From Bacteroidales bacterium (GTDB taxonomy: Bacteria; Bacteroidota; Bacteroidia; Bacteroidales; P3): DNA of 55,631 nucleotides. The position numbers were made by a program, and so were the translations under genes. The notes beneath the pieces were generated by a model. That model saw only the letters and a list, made by a program, of their open reading frames with translations, did no database searches and was not told where the DNA came from. The stretch covers positions 1 through 55,631 of the forward strand of contig JAFXAD010000017.1 of the NCBI GenBank assembly GCA_017522065.1. The letters run 5' to 3'. The first letter of the stretch is position 1. Every line of letters starts with the position of its first letter. Below are positions 8,414-18,831 of this stretch, piece after piece.

Positions 8414-8581
8414 CGTTCTCACTTCTCAGTTCTCAGTTCTCCGTTCTCACTTCTCAGTTCTCAGTTCTCACTTCTCAGTTCTCACTTCTCAGTTCTCAGT
8501 TCTCACTTCTCCGTTCTCACTTCTCACTTCTCCGTTCTCACTTCTCCGTTCTCACTTCTCAGTTCTCAGTTCTCAGTTCTC
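8414..8581 (-). repeat. Uninterrupted run of 24 heptamers nnTTCTC
   Basis: Exactly 24 consecutive 7-base units fill 168 bp. Each is TTCTC preceded by one of only three dinucleotides: ag, ac or cg. The core pentamer never varies, while the dinucleotide does, like a minisatellite variant-repeat code. On the minus strand the run reads GAGAACT/GAGAAGT/GAGAACG and contains the stop codon of the hexosaminidase gene. Translated frames through it give serine/phenylalanine-rich peptides that are artefacts. Confidence 0.95.
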
Positions 8582-10431
8582 AGTTTCAGGACATGCTCCT
8601 TTTCCCGCAACAGTCCGTTATAGAAGGCAATCGTATGAAGTTCAGTATCTGCAGCTATTACAAACGGCTCACTGTAGCGTCTGAATTTGCCGTCGCCTGT
8701 ATGGTAATAGATGTCCGTTCCTTCGGTTTCTGAATGTATTGCAATTCGTGACGTCCCGTCCGATAGTTTCTCTTTCGACACCCAAGGGGTGAACGACGAC
8801 GTTCCGACTCGGTAGTCGTTGGCTCGCAGCCGAATGATATTGCGGGCTATACGGCGACGGAACGATTCCCAGTCTCTTGACGTTGACGGCGACCACAGGA
8901 CTTCTGCCATTGCACACATCCGCGGCAGCAACATATATTCTGCCATCTCGGGCGTGTTGATGTATTCTGTCCACAGATTGCATTGCCCACCGAGTATATG
9001 CTTGCGGTATCGTTCGGGTAGCGATTCGGGCATCGGGTCGAATTGGTATACCTTGTGCAATGTCAACAGCGTATTGGGCATCGCCGGCGGCTGGAACTCC
9101 GCATCGGCCTGATAGAAATTCAGATAGCAGAACTCCATAGGCGTCATGATTACATCGTTGCCGCGACGTGCAGCCTCAATGCCGCCCCTATCGCCTCGCC
9201 ACGACATCACCGTCGCGTCGGACGACACCCCGCCCTCCAGTATTTCGTCCCATCCTATTATGCTCTTCCCTTGCCGCATGACATATTTTTCCATCTGGAC
9301 AATCATCCAACCCTGCAGCTCTTCTTCGTTTTTCAGACCTTCCTTCTTAATTCTCTGCTGACAACGGGCGCATCGCTTCCAGTTCTCCTTGACGGCCTCG
9401 TCGCCTCCTATGTGTATATATTTGTATGGAAACAACGGTATAACCTCGTCCATGACATCTTTGAGGAATAGCATGACACTGTCATTCCCTCCGCACAGTA
9501 TCGCCCGCGGAGGCCAATAAGGGCCATACTGTACCGTGTATGTCGTGTCGTCTCCCGCACATGCAAACTGCGGATAGGCTTCGAGTACGGCACAGCAATG
9601 CCCCGGTATCTCTATCTCGGGGATGATGTCGATATAGCGCTCCGCAGCATATTCCACAATCTCCCTCACCTCCTCTTTCGTGTAGTATCCGCCATTGGTC
9701 CGCGCCTCGCCCTCTTGTGGCGGCTCAGCCTCGCCCCAAGGGGCATCGTCGCGGTCCACTCGCCACGAACCGACATCGTTCAACAACGGATATTTGGCTA
9801 TCTCTATCCGCCAGCCGTGGTCGTCCGTAAGATGCCAGTGGAACCGGTTCATCTTGTAACGCGCCATAAGGTCCAGATGCTTCTTGATCTGCGTGACTCC
9901 AAAAAAATGACGCGACACGTCCAAGTGCGACCCTCGCCAGCCGAAACGGGGATAGTCCTTTATATGGCATGCCGGCAGAACAATCTTGCTATATCGCGTC
10001 TCGCTTATGTCCTCTGGCAACATCTGGACAAATGTCTGGAATCCGTAGAATAGTCCCTGTTCACTGTTGGCGGCAATGACAATATTGTCCTTCGTGACAT
10101 CGATAGTGTAGCCTTCTTCGCCGATTTCGGGTACCAGGGTGTCGTTTATGATGAATTGGATAGAATTGTTCTCCATCTTGCCCGCAAGCACCGGATTGAA
10201 ATGCCATTGCCGCAGAAGACGCGAGATATATTTTATCGACGCGTCGTTCTGACCGACATTACCCCCATAGCACGTTGTGCTTCCCGATAGCGTGAAGCTG
10301 CCTCTCTCCATCTCCATCTCCACGGGCATTGGTACTATCGCATATTCATTGATCGTGATTTTCCGCCCACATGAGCCGAAAAACAGCATCAATGCCATTA
10401 TCGAAAAAACTGAATATCTAAATCTATACAT
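8566..10431 (-). CDS. Beta-N-acetylhexosaminidase lipoprotein (glycoside hydrolase family 20)
   Basis: A GH20 enzyme that releases terminal N-acetylglucosamine or N-acetylgalactosamine from glycans by substrate-assisted catalysis. It has a lipoprotein signal ending LMLFFGSC, an N-terminal GH20b domain (about 35-160), and the catalytic barrel with [12 protein letters not shown] and the paired acid residues in YIHIGGDEA (about 344-345). I chose the ATG at 10431; an in-frame ATG at 10449 would add six residues but lies only about 8 bases from a -7 box (10458-10465). The last residues LRTEN and the TGA stop are encoded by the heptamer run. It is probably surface-exposed or periplasmic and used for host or dietary glycans. 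Confidence 0.93.
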   Translation of the reverse strand: MYRFRYSVFSIMALMLFFGSCGRKITINEYAIVPMPVEMEMERGSFTLSGSTTCYGGNVGQNDASIKYISRLLRQWHFNPVLAGKMENNSIQFIINDTLVPEIGEEGYTIDVTKDNIVIAANSEQGLFYGFQTFVQMLPEDISETRYSKIVLPACHIKDYPRFGWRGSHLDVSRHFFGVTQIKKHLDLMARYKMNRFHWHLTDDHGWRIEIAKYPLLNDVGSWRVDRDDAPWGEAEPPQEGEARTNGGYYTKEEVREIVEYAAERYIDIIPEIEIPGHCCAVLEAYPQFACAGDDTTYTVQYGPYWPPRAILCGGNDSVMLFLKDVMDEVIPLFPYKYIHIGGDEAVKENWKRCARCQQRIKKEGLKNEEELQGWMIVQMEKYVMRQGKSIIGWDEILEGGVSSDATVMSWRGDRGGIEAARRGNDVIMTPMEFCYLNFYQADAEFQPPAMPNTLLTLHKVYQFDPMPESLPERYRKHILGGQCNLWTEYINTPEMAEYMLLPRMCAMAEVLWSPSTSRDWESFRRRIARNIIRLRANDYRVGTSSFTPWVSKEKLSDGTSRIAIHSETEGTDIYYHTGDGKFRRYSEPFVIAADTELHTIAFYNGLLREKEHVLKLRTEN

Positions 10432-10457
10432 TGTTTTGTCTCTTTCCATTAAATCTG

Positions 10458-10465
10458 CAAAATTA
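10458..10465 (-). promoter_or_regulatory. Promoter -7 box TAATTTTG for the hexosaminidase gene
   Basis: TAATTTTG on the minus strand matches the Bacteroidota -7 consensus TAnnTTTG, 26 bases before the ATG at 10431. A good -33 TTTG at the usual spacing is not evident. Confidence 0.6.
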
Positions 10466-10534
10466 CTATAATATTTTCACATATCGCACCTTTTTAGTTA
10501 TATTTAACTCAAAAACGATGTTTAATTGAAAAAA

Positions 10535-10557
10535 ACGGAGAGGGAACCCCTCTCCGT
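10535..10557 (-). terminator. Rho-independent terminator after the pseudouridine synthase gene
   Basis: A perfect 10-bp stem (ACGGAGAGGG with CCCTCTCCGT) around a 3-base loop is followed on the minus strand by seven T. It lies about 140 bases beyond the pseudouridine synthase stop codon and before the hexosaminidase promoter, so it closes the operon that comes from pheT. Confidence 0.88.
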
Positions 10558-10624
10558 ATTTACAGCATTAATGTACAAGGCAACTTCTATAAAATTCGTT
10601 TCATTCGCGTTTTGCTTGAAAAAA

Positions 10625-10694
10625 GGGTTGAAGGATTGAAGGGTTGAAGATATTAAGGGGGTTTTCGTTTTCGTTTTCGTCTTCGTTTTCGTAT
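10625..10694 (-). repeat. GGGTTGAA words and ACGAAAACGAAG words after the pseudouridine synthase gene
   Basis: On the plus strand three GGGTTGAA-like words (10625-10648) are followed by six TTTTCG/TCTTCG words (10661-10693). The latter end exactly at the TGA stop codon (10695-10697) of the minus-strand gene, so this word type begins immediately after the coding region. Confidence 0.85.
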
Positions 10695-11654
10695 TCAAAT
10701 CATCTTTAAGTAATTGACCTCCTGTTGTGTCAGCTCACGTGAACGTCCTCGTGGAAGGTCTTTCTTCGTCAGACCTGCAAACACTGTCCGGTCTAGCTTT
10801 TTGACCTCATAGCCGAAATGCTCGAATATGCGGCGCACTATCCTGTTTTTGCCTGAGTGGAGTGCCACTCCCACAACATGTCGGTCCTTCCCATCGCCCT
10901 GATACTGTACATCATCAACCGAAATGAATCCGTCTTCAAGTTCGATGCCTTCAAGCATCTGTCGCATATCCTCTCGGCTGACATTCTTGTCACATTCAAC
11001 CTGGTAGATTTTATACACCTTCGACGATGGGTGTGTGAGCTTTTTTGCCAGATCTCCATCGTTGGTGAAAAGCAGCAGCCCTGTAGTGTTTTTGTCGAGC
11101 CGACCAACAGGATATATGCGCTCGCGACAGCAACCAACCATCAGCTGCATGACCGTGTTCCGCTCCTGTGGGTCGTCTACTGTCGTGATGTAACCCTTTG
11201 GCTTGTTGAGCAGAAAATATCGTTTTGTTTCGCTTCGCAGTATCTCTCCGCCATAGGCTACAATATCGCCTTCCTTCACTTTATATCCAAGTGTGGTGAC
11301 GACTTCGCCGTTGACAGAAACTGCTCCGGCTTCGATCAGTTTGTCGGCATCGCGTCGTGAACATATTCCGGCATTCGCTATATACTTGTTCAGACGGGTT
11401 GTCCCATCATTGACGGCAGTCTTCGGTTCGGGCTTTTGGGTTACGGCCTTTTTTGCCTGCCCCCGGCTGTTCCTTACCGCATGGTCTTTGCGGACTCGTT
11501 TGGCTCCTTCCTCTCGTTCGTATGGCTTGTTGCGACTTTTGCGACTGTATGGCTCCTTTGGCTTTTCTTCTCTCGATTTTTGGCTTCGGACTTTTTTATC
11601 AGTGCTGTCGCCTGTGGGTCTGCTGTTTTTCATCTCTCGATTTTTTTGGAACAT
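10695..11654 (-). CDS. rluB: RsuA/RluB family rRNA pseudouridine synthase
   Basis: Converts a specific uridine in rRNA to pseudouridine. The protein has a basic, low-complexity N-terminus rich in K, R and S, an S4 RNA-binding domain (LNKYIANAGICSRRDADKLI), and the catalytic domain with PVGRLDKNTTGLLLFTNDGD, whose aspartate is the catalytic residue. The frame stays open upstream to 11831, but those residues would overlap the neighbouring conserved gene, so I chose the ATG at 11654; another ATG lies at 11633. RluB-like (23S) is more likely than RsuA because of the basic extension, but the target base cannot be fixed. The gene ends at ACGAAAACGAAG repeats and a terminator. Confidence 0.9.
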   Translation of the reverse strand: MFQKNREMKNSRPTGDSTDKKVRSQKSREEKPKEPYSRKSRNKPYEREEGAKRVRKDHAVRNSRGQAKKAVTQKPEPKTAVNDGTTRLNKYIANAGICSRRDADKLIEAGAVSVNGEVVTTLGYKVKEGDIVAYGGEILRSETKRYFLLNKPKGYITTVDDPQERNTVMQLMVGCCRERIYPVGRLDKNTTGLLLFTNDGDLAKKLTHPSSKVYKIYQVECDKNVSREDMRQMLEGIELEDGFISVDDVQYQGDGKDRHVVGVALHSGKNRIVRRIFEHFGYEVKKLDRTVFAGLTKKDLPRGRSRELTQQEVNYLKMI

Positions 11655-11692
11655 ATTGATGTGAAATGTCTTGTATCTGTCTGTTTTTTTGT

Positions 11693-12133
11693 TTATCGTT
11701 TTATATCTATTGCCGACTGGCCGAAATGCATAACGTATGGTCCTACGTTTTCCAGTGCTTGGGTCTCCAAGACTTTTGAGACTTCTTGTGCCATCATCAG
11801 GAATATCTGCAGATTGTTGTTGATTAACCACTTGATGGCATCAATATCTTCTCGGCATGCCAATGCGAACATGAGGTTGCACCGATGTGTGGCTTTACCT
11901 ATCCATACTCGCGCCTTGTCCTCGCCGTCGATGGCGTTCGACAGGATTGCTAGCCACTCGTAATGGTTCTCAAACAGCCATTTCATCGCTTCCGTATCTC
12001 CCCTTATGGCATTCGAGAATGCGGCAAGCTCGGGATAACCATTAGCTATCAGCCATCTGAAAAAATCTTTTCTCCCAGATATGCTCTTGCATAGCACAAG
12101 CAGTATCTTTATGTCGTATTTCTCAAGTCCCAA
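11693..12133 (-). CDS. Conserved hypothetical protein with ankyrin-like helical repeats, coupled to pheT
   Basis: A 146-residue soluble protein without signal or membrane segments. It contains repeated helix pairs of the form AIRGDTEAMKWLFENHYEWLA and CREDIDAIKWLINNNLQIFL, which resemble degenerate ankyrin or SEL1-like repeats. I recall similar small proteins (starting MGLEKYDIKILL) in Bacteroides, but no known function. The start is a TTG, six bases past the pheT stop, with an AAGGAG ribosome binding site made from the last codons of pheT. This arrangement implies translational coupling to phenylalanyl-tRNA synthetase. Confidence 0.75.
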   Translation of the reverse strand: MGLEKYDIKILLVLCKSISGRKDFFRWLIANGYPELAAFSNAIRGDTEAMKWLFENHYEWLAILSNAIDGEDKARVWIGKATHRCNLMFALACREDIDAIKWLINNNLQIFLMMAQEVSKVLETQALENVGPYVMHFGQSAIDIKR

Positions 12134-12139
12134 TGCTGT

Positions 12140-14623
12140 TTAGCTCCTTATTTTTGCACCCAACTGCGTTTCCAGATTTTTCTGTAATTTTGCCATTACT
12201 GACTCAATCTGTTTGTCGGTCAATGTCTTGTCAGGATCCTGCAGGATGAAGCTTACTGCATACGACTTGTATCCGTCGGCAATGCCTTTGCCCTGATAGA
12301 CATCAAAGAGCGACACTTTGCGAAGCAGTTTCTTCTCCGTAGCGTGTGCCACTGTCTCTATCTGGCTAAAAGTTACTTCATTCGACAATACCAAGGCCAA
12401 ATCGCGACGCACTTCCGGAAATTTGGGTATTTCACTGAAGGTGACATCTTTGCTCGGAAGCAGCTTTAAGAGGTGATCCCAATTGATATCGACATAGATA
12501 ACTTCCTGTCGGCAGTCCATCTTTTGCAACAGTTTGCGATCGACTCGTCCGGCCACAGCAAGCTGTTTTTTGTTGTCGCGGACTTGCCATGCCAATCCTT
12601 CCGAAAGGTATTGTTCGGTGGCGGGAATGGTCTGAAGTCTCTCGATAGGTATGCGAAGCCTGTGCAAAATATTGTGGAGATGTGCCTTGGCGTCGAAGAA
12701 ATCGACTGCTTTGCGCGGACCTCGCCAACTTTCGCCAGCAACAGAACCGGTCATGAAGAATGAAAGATGCTGCGTTTCGATGTAACGTTTTGTTACAGAA
12801 AGTGCATCGGGTTCGTCTGGGTTTTTCACATAGCTCCGCCCAAATTCATATATTTTTTGGTCGAAGATTTTGTGGTTCATGTTGTATGATATACACTCCA
12901 ATCCGTTGTACAGGAGCGTCTGACGCATGACGTTAAGCTCTTTCGACAGTGGGTTCAGTATCTCTACACACCTCTCGGCCGGGAAGTCTGGATTGTCCTG
13001 ATAGTAGCTGCTCTTGGTCAACGAATTGTTCATTATCTCGTTGAAGCCATTGTATGTCAAGTAGTCGGAAGCTATATTTTTTATTTTCTGCGGATTCGGC
13101 TTCACTCCGTATGCCAGACAGCTGTTCAGCCGCTCATCAAAATCGACATTGTTGTATCCATAGATTCGCATGATTTCCTCAACCACGTCGCATTCGCGAT
13201 ATACATCGACTTTGCATGTCGGTATGCGTAGCAACATCCCCTCGGAATCTTCTTCCACTATTTCTATATCGAGCGACCTCAACGATGTGCGTATTGCATC
13301 GACTGGCACCTCCTTGCCTATCAGGTCGGCAACACGGCGGAAATTAATCTGCACTTCTGCTCTTTCTATCGGCTTGGGATACAAGTCTATAATATCGCCA
13401 CAGATTTCGCCTCCGGCAAGTTGTCCGATCAGATATGCTGCACGGCGGAGTGCCCAAATTGTTATGTTTGGATCGCATCCTCGTTCGTAACGGAACGAGG
13501 CATCGGTCTTCAAACCATGGCGCTTCGAGGTCTTACGTATGCTTACGGGATTGAAATAGGCACTCTCGAGGAATATGTCTTTTGTCTCCATCGTAACGCC
13601 TGATTTCAGTCCGCCAAAGACTCCGGCAATACACATGCCTTCTTTATCATTGCAGATGACCAGGTCTCTGCTGTCCAATTTCCGTTCTACACCGTCAAGT
13701 GTAACAAACGGGGTGTCCTGAGGTAAACACTTGACCGTTATCTGCTTGCCCTCTATCTTGTCGGCATCGAAAGCGTGGAGCGGTTGACCGACCTCCATCT
13801 GAACGAAATTGGTTATATCGACGATGTTGTTGATTGGGCGGAGTCCAACGGTACGCAATTTGTCTTTCAGCCAATCGGGTGACTCCTGCACCTTGACGTT
13901 CTTGATTGTCAATCCGCTGTATCTTGGACACAATGTTTGGTCTTCGACTTTTACCTTTATTGTTCCAGCAGCATTGGCACTCTGGTTGACAGTGAGTTTT
14001 TCATTGACCTGCGGCCATTTTATGGCTTTATGTTCTCCGTTGCGAGTGTTGAGGACTGCCACAACATCGCGTGCAACTCCTATGTGTGATGTGGCATCGC
14101 TACGGTTGGCTGTAATGGCCACCTCGAGGGTATAGTCGTCCTTTACACCAAAATAATCTCGTGCGGGCATTCCGACAGGGGCATCGTCGGGCAGGACCAT
14201 AATTCCGTCATGGCTGTTGCCCAATTGCAGCTCATCCTCTGCACAAAGCATGCCTTCGCTGACTTCTCCTCTTAGCTTTCCTTTCTTTATTTCATAGAAT
14301 TCAGTGTCTGAAGTCCATATTTTTGTCCCGATCTGGGCACAGACAACTTTTTGGCCTGCTGCAACATTGGGGGCTCCACATACAATGTGCAACGGCTCCA
14401 AAGCACCCACATCGACAGTGGTTATATGAAGGTGGTCGGAATTGGGATGCGGTTCGCATGTCAGCACCTGAGCTATTACGACATGTTCCAATCCTCCTTT
14501 GATAGTCTCGACTTTCTCCACTCCCTCAATTTCAAGTCCAGAGAAGGTCAGTAAATCATCCAGTTCGTTTGGCGACAGTGATGTGTCGACGTAATCTTTC
14601 AGCCAGTTATAGGAAATTTTCAT
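12140..14623 (-). CDS. pheT: Phenylalanine-tRNA ligase beta subunit
   Basis: The 827-residue beta subunit of the alpha2-beta2 phenylalanyl-tRNA synthetase, which charges tRNA-Phe and edits mischarged tyrosine. Domains in order: N-terminal helix MKISYNWLKDYVDTSL, EMAP-like tRNA-binding fold (about 40-150), B3/B4 editing domain, B5 domain, the catalytic-like core, and the C-terminal anticodon-binding FDX-ACB domain (about 735-827, beginning FSEIPKFPEVRRDLALVL). Full length. The alpha subunit pheS is not next to it in this window. The leader contains repeat words ending about 50 bases before the ATG. Confidence 0.97.
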   Translation of the reverse strand: MKISYNWLKDYVDTSLSPNELDDLLTFSGLEIEGVEKVETIKGGLEHVVIAQVLTCEPHPNSDHLHITTVDVGALEPLHIVCGAPNVAAGQKVVCAQIGTKIWTSDTEFYEIKKGKLRGEVSEGMLCAEDELQLGNSHDGIMVLPDDAPVGMPARDYFGVKDDYTLEVAITANRSDATSHIGVARDVVAVLNTRNGEHKAIKWPQVNEKLTVNQSANAAGTIKVKVEDQTLCPRYSGLTIKNVKVQESPDWLKDKLRTVGLRPINNIVDITNFVQMEVGQPLHAFDADKIEGKQITVKCLPQDTPFVTLDGVERKLDSRDLVICNDKEGMCIAGVFGGLKSGVTMETKDIFLESAYFNPVSIRKTSKRHGLKTDASFRYERGCDPNITIWALRRAAYLIGQLAGGEICGDIIDLYPKPIERAEVQINFRRVADLIGKEVPVDAIRTSLRSLDIEIVEEDSEGMLLRIPTCKVDVYRECDVVEEIMRIYGYNNVDFDERLNSCLAYGVKPNPQKIKNIASDYLTYNGFNEIMNNSLTKSSYYQDNPDFPAERCVEILNPLSKELNVMRQTLLYNGLECISYNMNHKIFDQKIYEFGRSYVKNPDEPDALSVTKRYIETQHLSFFMTGSVAGESWRGPRKAVDFFDAKAHLHNILHRLRIPIERLQTIPATEQYLSEGLAWQVRDNKKQLAVAGRVDRKLLQKMDCRQEVIYVDINWDHLLKLLPSKDVTFSEIPKFPEVRRDLALVLSNEVTFSQIETVAHATEKKLLRKVSLFDVYQGKGIADGYKSYAVSFILQDPDKTLTDKQIESVMAKLQKNLETQLGAKIRS

Positions 14624-14671
14624 TGAGGTTATTGATTATATGTTTGTTTATTGATATTAAATTCAGTTCTC

Positions 14672-15315
<644 letters not shown>

Positions 15316-15319
15316 TTAA

Positions 15320-16912
15320 TCAAAAATAACAATCTTGGACAACAAGTTGGTTTATTGAATCTTGAGTCAAACACTCATCCCATTGGGCACTGACGGTGTC
15401 GACTGCGGTTTTTTCGCTCTTTTCGTACAGTCTGTATTGAACTGTCGGCAGGTCCATTTCACTGTATGCGAGACCTCCGTCATTGTTGTCAATATTGCTG
15501 TACATAGTGAGCAGATGCCTGTTGCCGTATTTGCTGTCAAAGGTTATTCTCTTGTATCGATAGAAATACTCTTCGGCTTCAACAGCCTGGTTCAGCTCGT
15601 CGGAAACCGATATCGTCTCGCCATAGTCAAGATACGGCAAAATGATTTTCATGTCGCTGAGCAATTCCTGGTTCGAGTTCACCTTATGGATGCTGGCCAG
15701 GTTGAGAATCAGTCCTGTTCCAAATACCACTATGGCAATTCCCATCAGCACACGCTCGGCGGTCTTATTCATATTCTCCAACCAGTCCTCTAAAAGATCA
15801 TACAAGAGGCATGCCATGGAAATAGCGAAAAATGGCAACGTGGGAACGATATAGAACTCCTGTTGTTTGTGACCAAGCATGATCGGAAGTATGCCTGAAA
15901 GTCCTATGGCAAGAAAGAACCATCCCAGCTTCGAGTGCTCTATCTGTACTGCACTAAGCTTGTCGCTGAAGCGCCAATGGAACATATAGCGATAGAACGG
16001 ACGCCCCTTGATGCGTATCAGACAAAGCAACAGCATTATGGCAATTGGTATTGAACCCTGAAGCAACAGTGCATACAGTATGTAGAATCTCGATGCAACC
16101 GTCTGTACATGAAGCACTCCGCCAATCATTTGACCATGAACATAGTTGTACAGATGGTGATAGACATCGGGCGAAACGAAAATCACGACAAACAGGGTGA
16201 CCATCCATACCGCCAATATGACGCCTGTTGTATAAATCGGGAAAAGCACCCTCTCGCGACGCACCATCAGCCAATAGAGAATGGGGAAAAAGATCGGAAA
16301 CAATCCAGCAAACCCCTTGACCATGAATGCCAGTTCCATCATCAATGCAGCAAGTACAATCCAGCCGGTCCTGCTCAGCTTATAAGGACCTGTTTTTTTG
16401 CCTACAGCCAATCGGGAATGGGCTATAAACGATGCTCGTCCTGCCTTGAGAAGGAAAACCACAGACAATAGTATGAACATCGTCATAGTGCTCTCCAACA
16501 GATTGTTGGTTGCCGACCATGAGACAATGGGTATCGTTATCCAGCACATCAACGGAAGCCATCCGGTACGCAGCGACTGGCCAATCAGTTTCCATATCCA
16601 CAATATCAGGGCTGCCAAGATGAAATAGGTCAATACAGAATAGACTTTTTCGGCCATGAAAGTATTATCGCCAAAAAGTTTATACCATTGGCTTTCAAGC
16701 CAGTACCCTAAAGGCAGATAATTCTGTCGTTCTATACTGCCGGGGGTGTCGAGCGAAGGGAGCCAGAAGTCCTCGAAACCTTCAGACATACGCTGCGATA
16801 TAACAGCATTATCCATTCCTACACGCGACAAACCTTCGGTCAGGAAGCCGCCTGAAATAAAGAGCAGGAAAGCTCCTATGACAATAAAATACAATGAGGT
16901 TTGTCGTTTCAT
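15320..16912 (-). CDS. Glycosyltransferase family 39 (ArnT/PMT-like) membrane protein
   Basis: A 530-residue integral membrane protein with about ten hydrophobic segments and a soluble C-terminal part. The N-terminal helix is followed by SRVGMDNAVISQRM and LPLGYWLESQWYKLFGDN, corresponding to the first periplasmic loop of GT39-family transferases, where the catalytic acid normally sits. ArnT-like enzymes transfer sugars from polyprenyl phosphate to lipid A or other envelope acceptors; the acceptor here is unknown. It lies downstream of glnS and directly upstream of a lipoprotein gene. Confidence 0.8.
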   Translation of the reverse strand: MKRQTSLYFIVIGAFLLFISGGFLTEGLSRVGMDNAVISQRMSEGFEDFWLPSLDTPGSIERQNYLPLGYWLESQWYKLFGDNTFMAEKVYSVLTYFILAALILWIWKLIGQSLRTGWLPLMCWITIPIVSWSATNNLLESTMTMFILLSVVFLLKAGRASFIAHSRLAVGKKTGPYKLSRTGWIVLAALMMELAFMVKGFAGLFPIFFPILYWLMVRRERVLFPIYTTGVILAVWMVTLFVVIFVSPDVYHHLYNYVHGQMIGGVLHVQTVASRFYILYALLLQGSIPIAIMLLLCLIRIKGRPFYRYMFHWRFSDKLSAVQIEHSKLGWFFLAIGLSGILPIMLGHKQQEFYIVPTLPFFAISMACLLYDLLEDWLENMNKTAERVLMGIAIVVFGTGLILNLASIHKVNSNQELLSDMKIILPYLDYGETISVSDELNQAVEAEEYFYRYKRITFDSKYGNRHLLTMYSNIDNNDGGLAYSEMDLPTVQYRLYEKSEKTAVDTVSAQWDECLTQDSINQLVVQDCYF

Positions 16913-16971
16913 GATAGTGTGGTTTTATTAATGGCAAAAGCTGTTATACAATGAGATTACAAACCGACATG

Positions 16972-18669
16972 TCAGCCGTTGATTTTGAACGAATCCTTCA
17001 ACGTGCACGAACGGTTGAACACCAAGTGGTCGGCATTTCCGTCAGGGTCGGTGCAGAAATATCCCATACGTTCGAACTGGAATCGTACAGGTGCTGCAAC
17101 CCCGTTTTCGTAATGTTCCTGCTTGATGTCGTCCAATATACATGGTTCGATTTTGCAGTTGTTTATCGTACGGAGGGAATCGGGATTGAGGTTGTCGAGG
17201 AACGATCCACCTTCAGGCACATCGTCCGGCGCTTCGGCAGCAAAAAGACGGTCGAACAAGCGTACCTCGGCATTGACGGCGTGTCTTGCCGAAACCCAAT
17301 GGATCGTACCCTTCACTTTGCGTCCGTCGGGGGCGTCGCCACCTCGCGTAGCAGGATCGTACGTGCAGTGGATGCATATCACATTGCCATCGGCATCCTT
17401 CTCTACACTCTGGCATTTGACGAAATAGGCGTATCTGAGTCTGACTTCATTGCCAGGTGTCATACGGAAATACTTCTTAGGAGGATTCTCCATAAAGTCT
17501 TCTCGTTCAATGTAAAGCTCCCTGCAGAATGGAACTTCGCGTTTTCCGTCGGCCTCGTTTTCAGGGTTGTTTATTGCCGTCAGCATTTCTTCCTTATCCT
17601 CCGGATAGTTGTCGATCACAACCTTTACCGGGTCAAGGACTGCCATACGGCGCTGGGCAACCTTGTTAAGGTGTTCGCGCAAAGAAAATTCCAGCAACGA
17701 ATAGCTTATAATATTGTCGCGCTTTGCAACGCCAATGCGTTCGCAGAAATTACGAATACTTTCGGGCGTATATCCTCTGCGACGGAAACCGCAGATAGTA
17801 GGCATACGCGGATCGTCCCAGCCGCTCACATACCCTTCTTTGACCAGCTGCAGCAGCTTGCGCTTCGACATGACAGTGTAGTCGATGTTCAGTCTGGCAA
17901 ACTCATACTGGTGGCTCGGATAAATGCCGAGCTGCTCAATGAACCAGTCATACAGCGGACGATGGATGTCGAATTCCAACGTACAGATGGAATGGGTGAT
18001 ATGCTCTATCGAGTCGCTCTGACCATGTGCATAGTCATACATCGGATAAATGCACCACTTGTCGCCCGTACGATGATGATGGGCATGCAGTATACGGTAC
18101 ATGATCGGGTCGCGGAACATCATGTTCGGGTGTGCCATGTCGATTTTGGCGCGAAGCACGCGGCTACCATCAGCAAACTCACCGTTTTTCATCCTTTCAA
18201 ACAGGTCGAGGTTCTCTTCGACACTGCGGTCGCGCCAAGGGCTGTTTTTGCCCGGAGACGTTACCGTGCCGCGGTTTTGACGGATTTCCTCAAGGGTCTG
18301 GTCGTCAACATAAGCCAGGCCTTTCTTAATCAATTCCACAGCCCATTCGTAAAGCTGCTCAAAATAGTCTGAGGCATAGTGTACGCCAGCCCATTCGAAA
18401 CCCAACCAACGGATGTCGTTCTGTATGGAGTCGACATATTCTGTGTCCTCTTTGACTGGGTTTGTGTCATCAAAACGTAGGTTTGTCTTTCCTCCATATT
18501 TTTTTGCAAGACCAAAATTCAGACAAATGGATTTGGCATGACCAATATGGAGATAGCCATTAGGTTCCGGTGGAAAACGGGTCAAAATAGACTTGTAAGT
18601 TCCGTCAGCAAGACCTTTTTCGATGATTTCCTCTAAGAAATTGAGCTGTTTTTCGTTGTTTTCTTCCAT
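16972..18669 (-). CDS. glnS: Glutamine-tRNA ligase
   Basis: Class Ic glutaminyl-tRNA synthetase, about 565 residues. The nucleotide-binding HIGH motif is in [15 protein letters not shown] and the KMSKS equivalent is VMSKRKL. The C-terminal beta-barrel anticodon-binding domains follow (from about residue 350), including the [16 protein letters not shown] segment typical of GlnRS. I chose the ATG at 18669 ([11 protein letters not shown]); the frame is open upstream to 18705 but those residues match nothing expected. Presence of GlnRS means Gln-tRNA is charged directly. Confidence 0.96.
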   Translation of the reverse strand: MEENNEKQLNFLEEIIEKGLADGTYKSILTRFPPEPNGYLHIGHAKSICLNFGLAKKYGGKTNLRFDDTNPVKEDTEYVDSIQNDIRWLGFEWAGVHYASDYFEQLYEWAVELIKKGLAYVDDQTLEEIRQNRGTVTSPGKNSPWRDRSVEENLDLFERMKNGEFADGSRVLRAKIDMAHPNMMFRDPIMYRILHAHHHRTGDKWCIYPMYDYAHGQSDSIEHITHSICTLEFDIHRPLYDWFIEQLGIYPSHQYEFARLNIDYTVMSKRKLLQLVKEGYVSGWDDPRMPTICGFRRRGYTPESIRNFCERIGVAKRDNIISYSLLEFSLREHLNKVAQRRMAVLDPVKVVIDNYPEDKEEMLTAINNPENEADGKREVPFCRELYIEREDFMENPPKKYFRMTPGNEVRLRYAYFVKCQSVEKDADGNVICIHCTYDPATRGGDAPDGRKVKGTIHWVSARHAVNAEVRLFDRLFAAEAPDDVPEGGSFLDNLNPDSLRTINNCKIEPCILDDIKQEHYENGVAAPVRFQFERMGYFCTDPDGNADHLVFNRSCTLKDSFKING

Positions 18670-18831
18670 TAAAAATCTATTTATAATACAAGCTCTTTTA
18701 TTCAAGTGCTCTGATTTATACTATAATAAAGCCCACCAAGCAAAACTTGGCACTTTTACAAAAATACTAAAAATATAATAAATAGACCTTCTCGGCCTGA
18801 AAAAAATATGACCGAGGCCTTCTTTGTGCCG

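Noticed and set aside
8364-8733. Three overlapping plus-strand frames encoding [10 protein letters not shown]-type peptides
   Set aside because: They are translations of the heptamer run in three frames and end inside the antisense of the hexosaminidase gene.
10733-10744. parS-like core TCACGTGA
   Set aside because: Flanks do not match the 16-bp parS palindrome, it lies in the pseudouridine synthase coding sequence, and it is far from parAB.
16951-18372. 473-codon open frame on the plus strand
   Set aside because: Antisense to glnS over its whole length, with no recognisable domain.
18733-18815. Small hairpins (CCAAG-CTTGG, CTCGG-CCGAG) between glnS and the M28 peptidase gene
   Set aside because: Stems are only 5 bp with no T-run in the right place; too weak to call as terminators.
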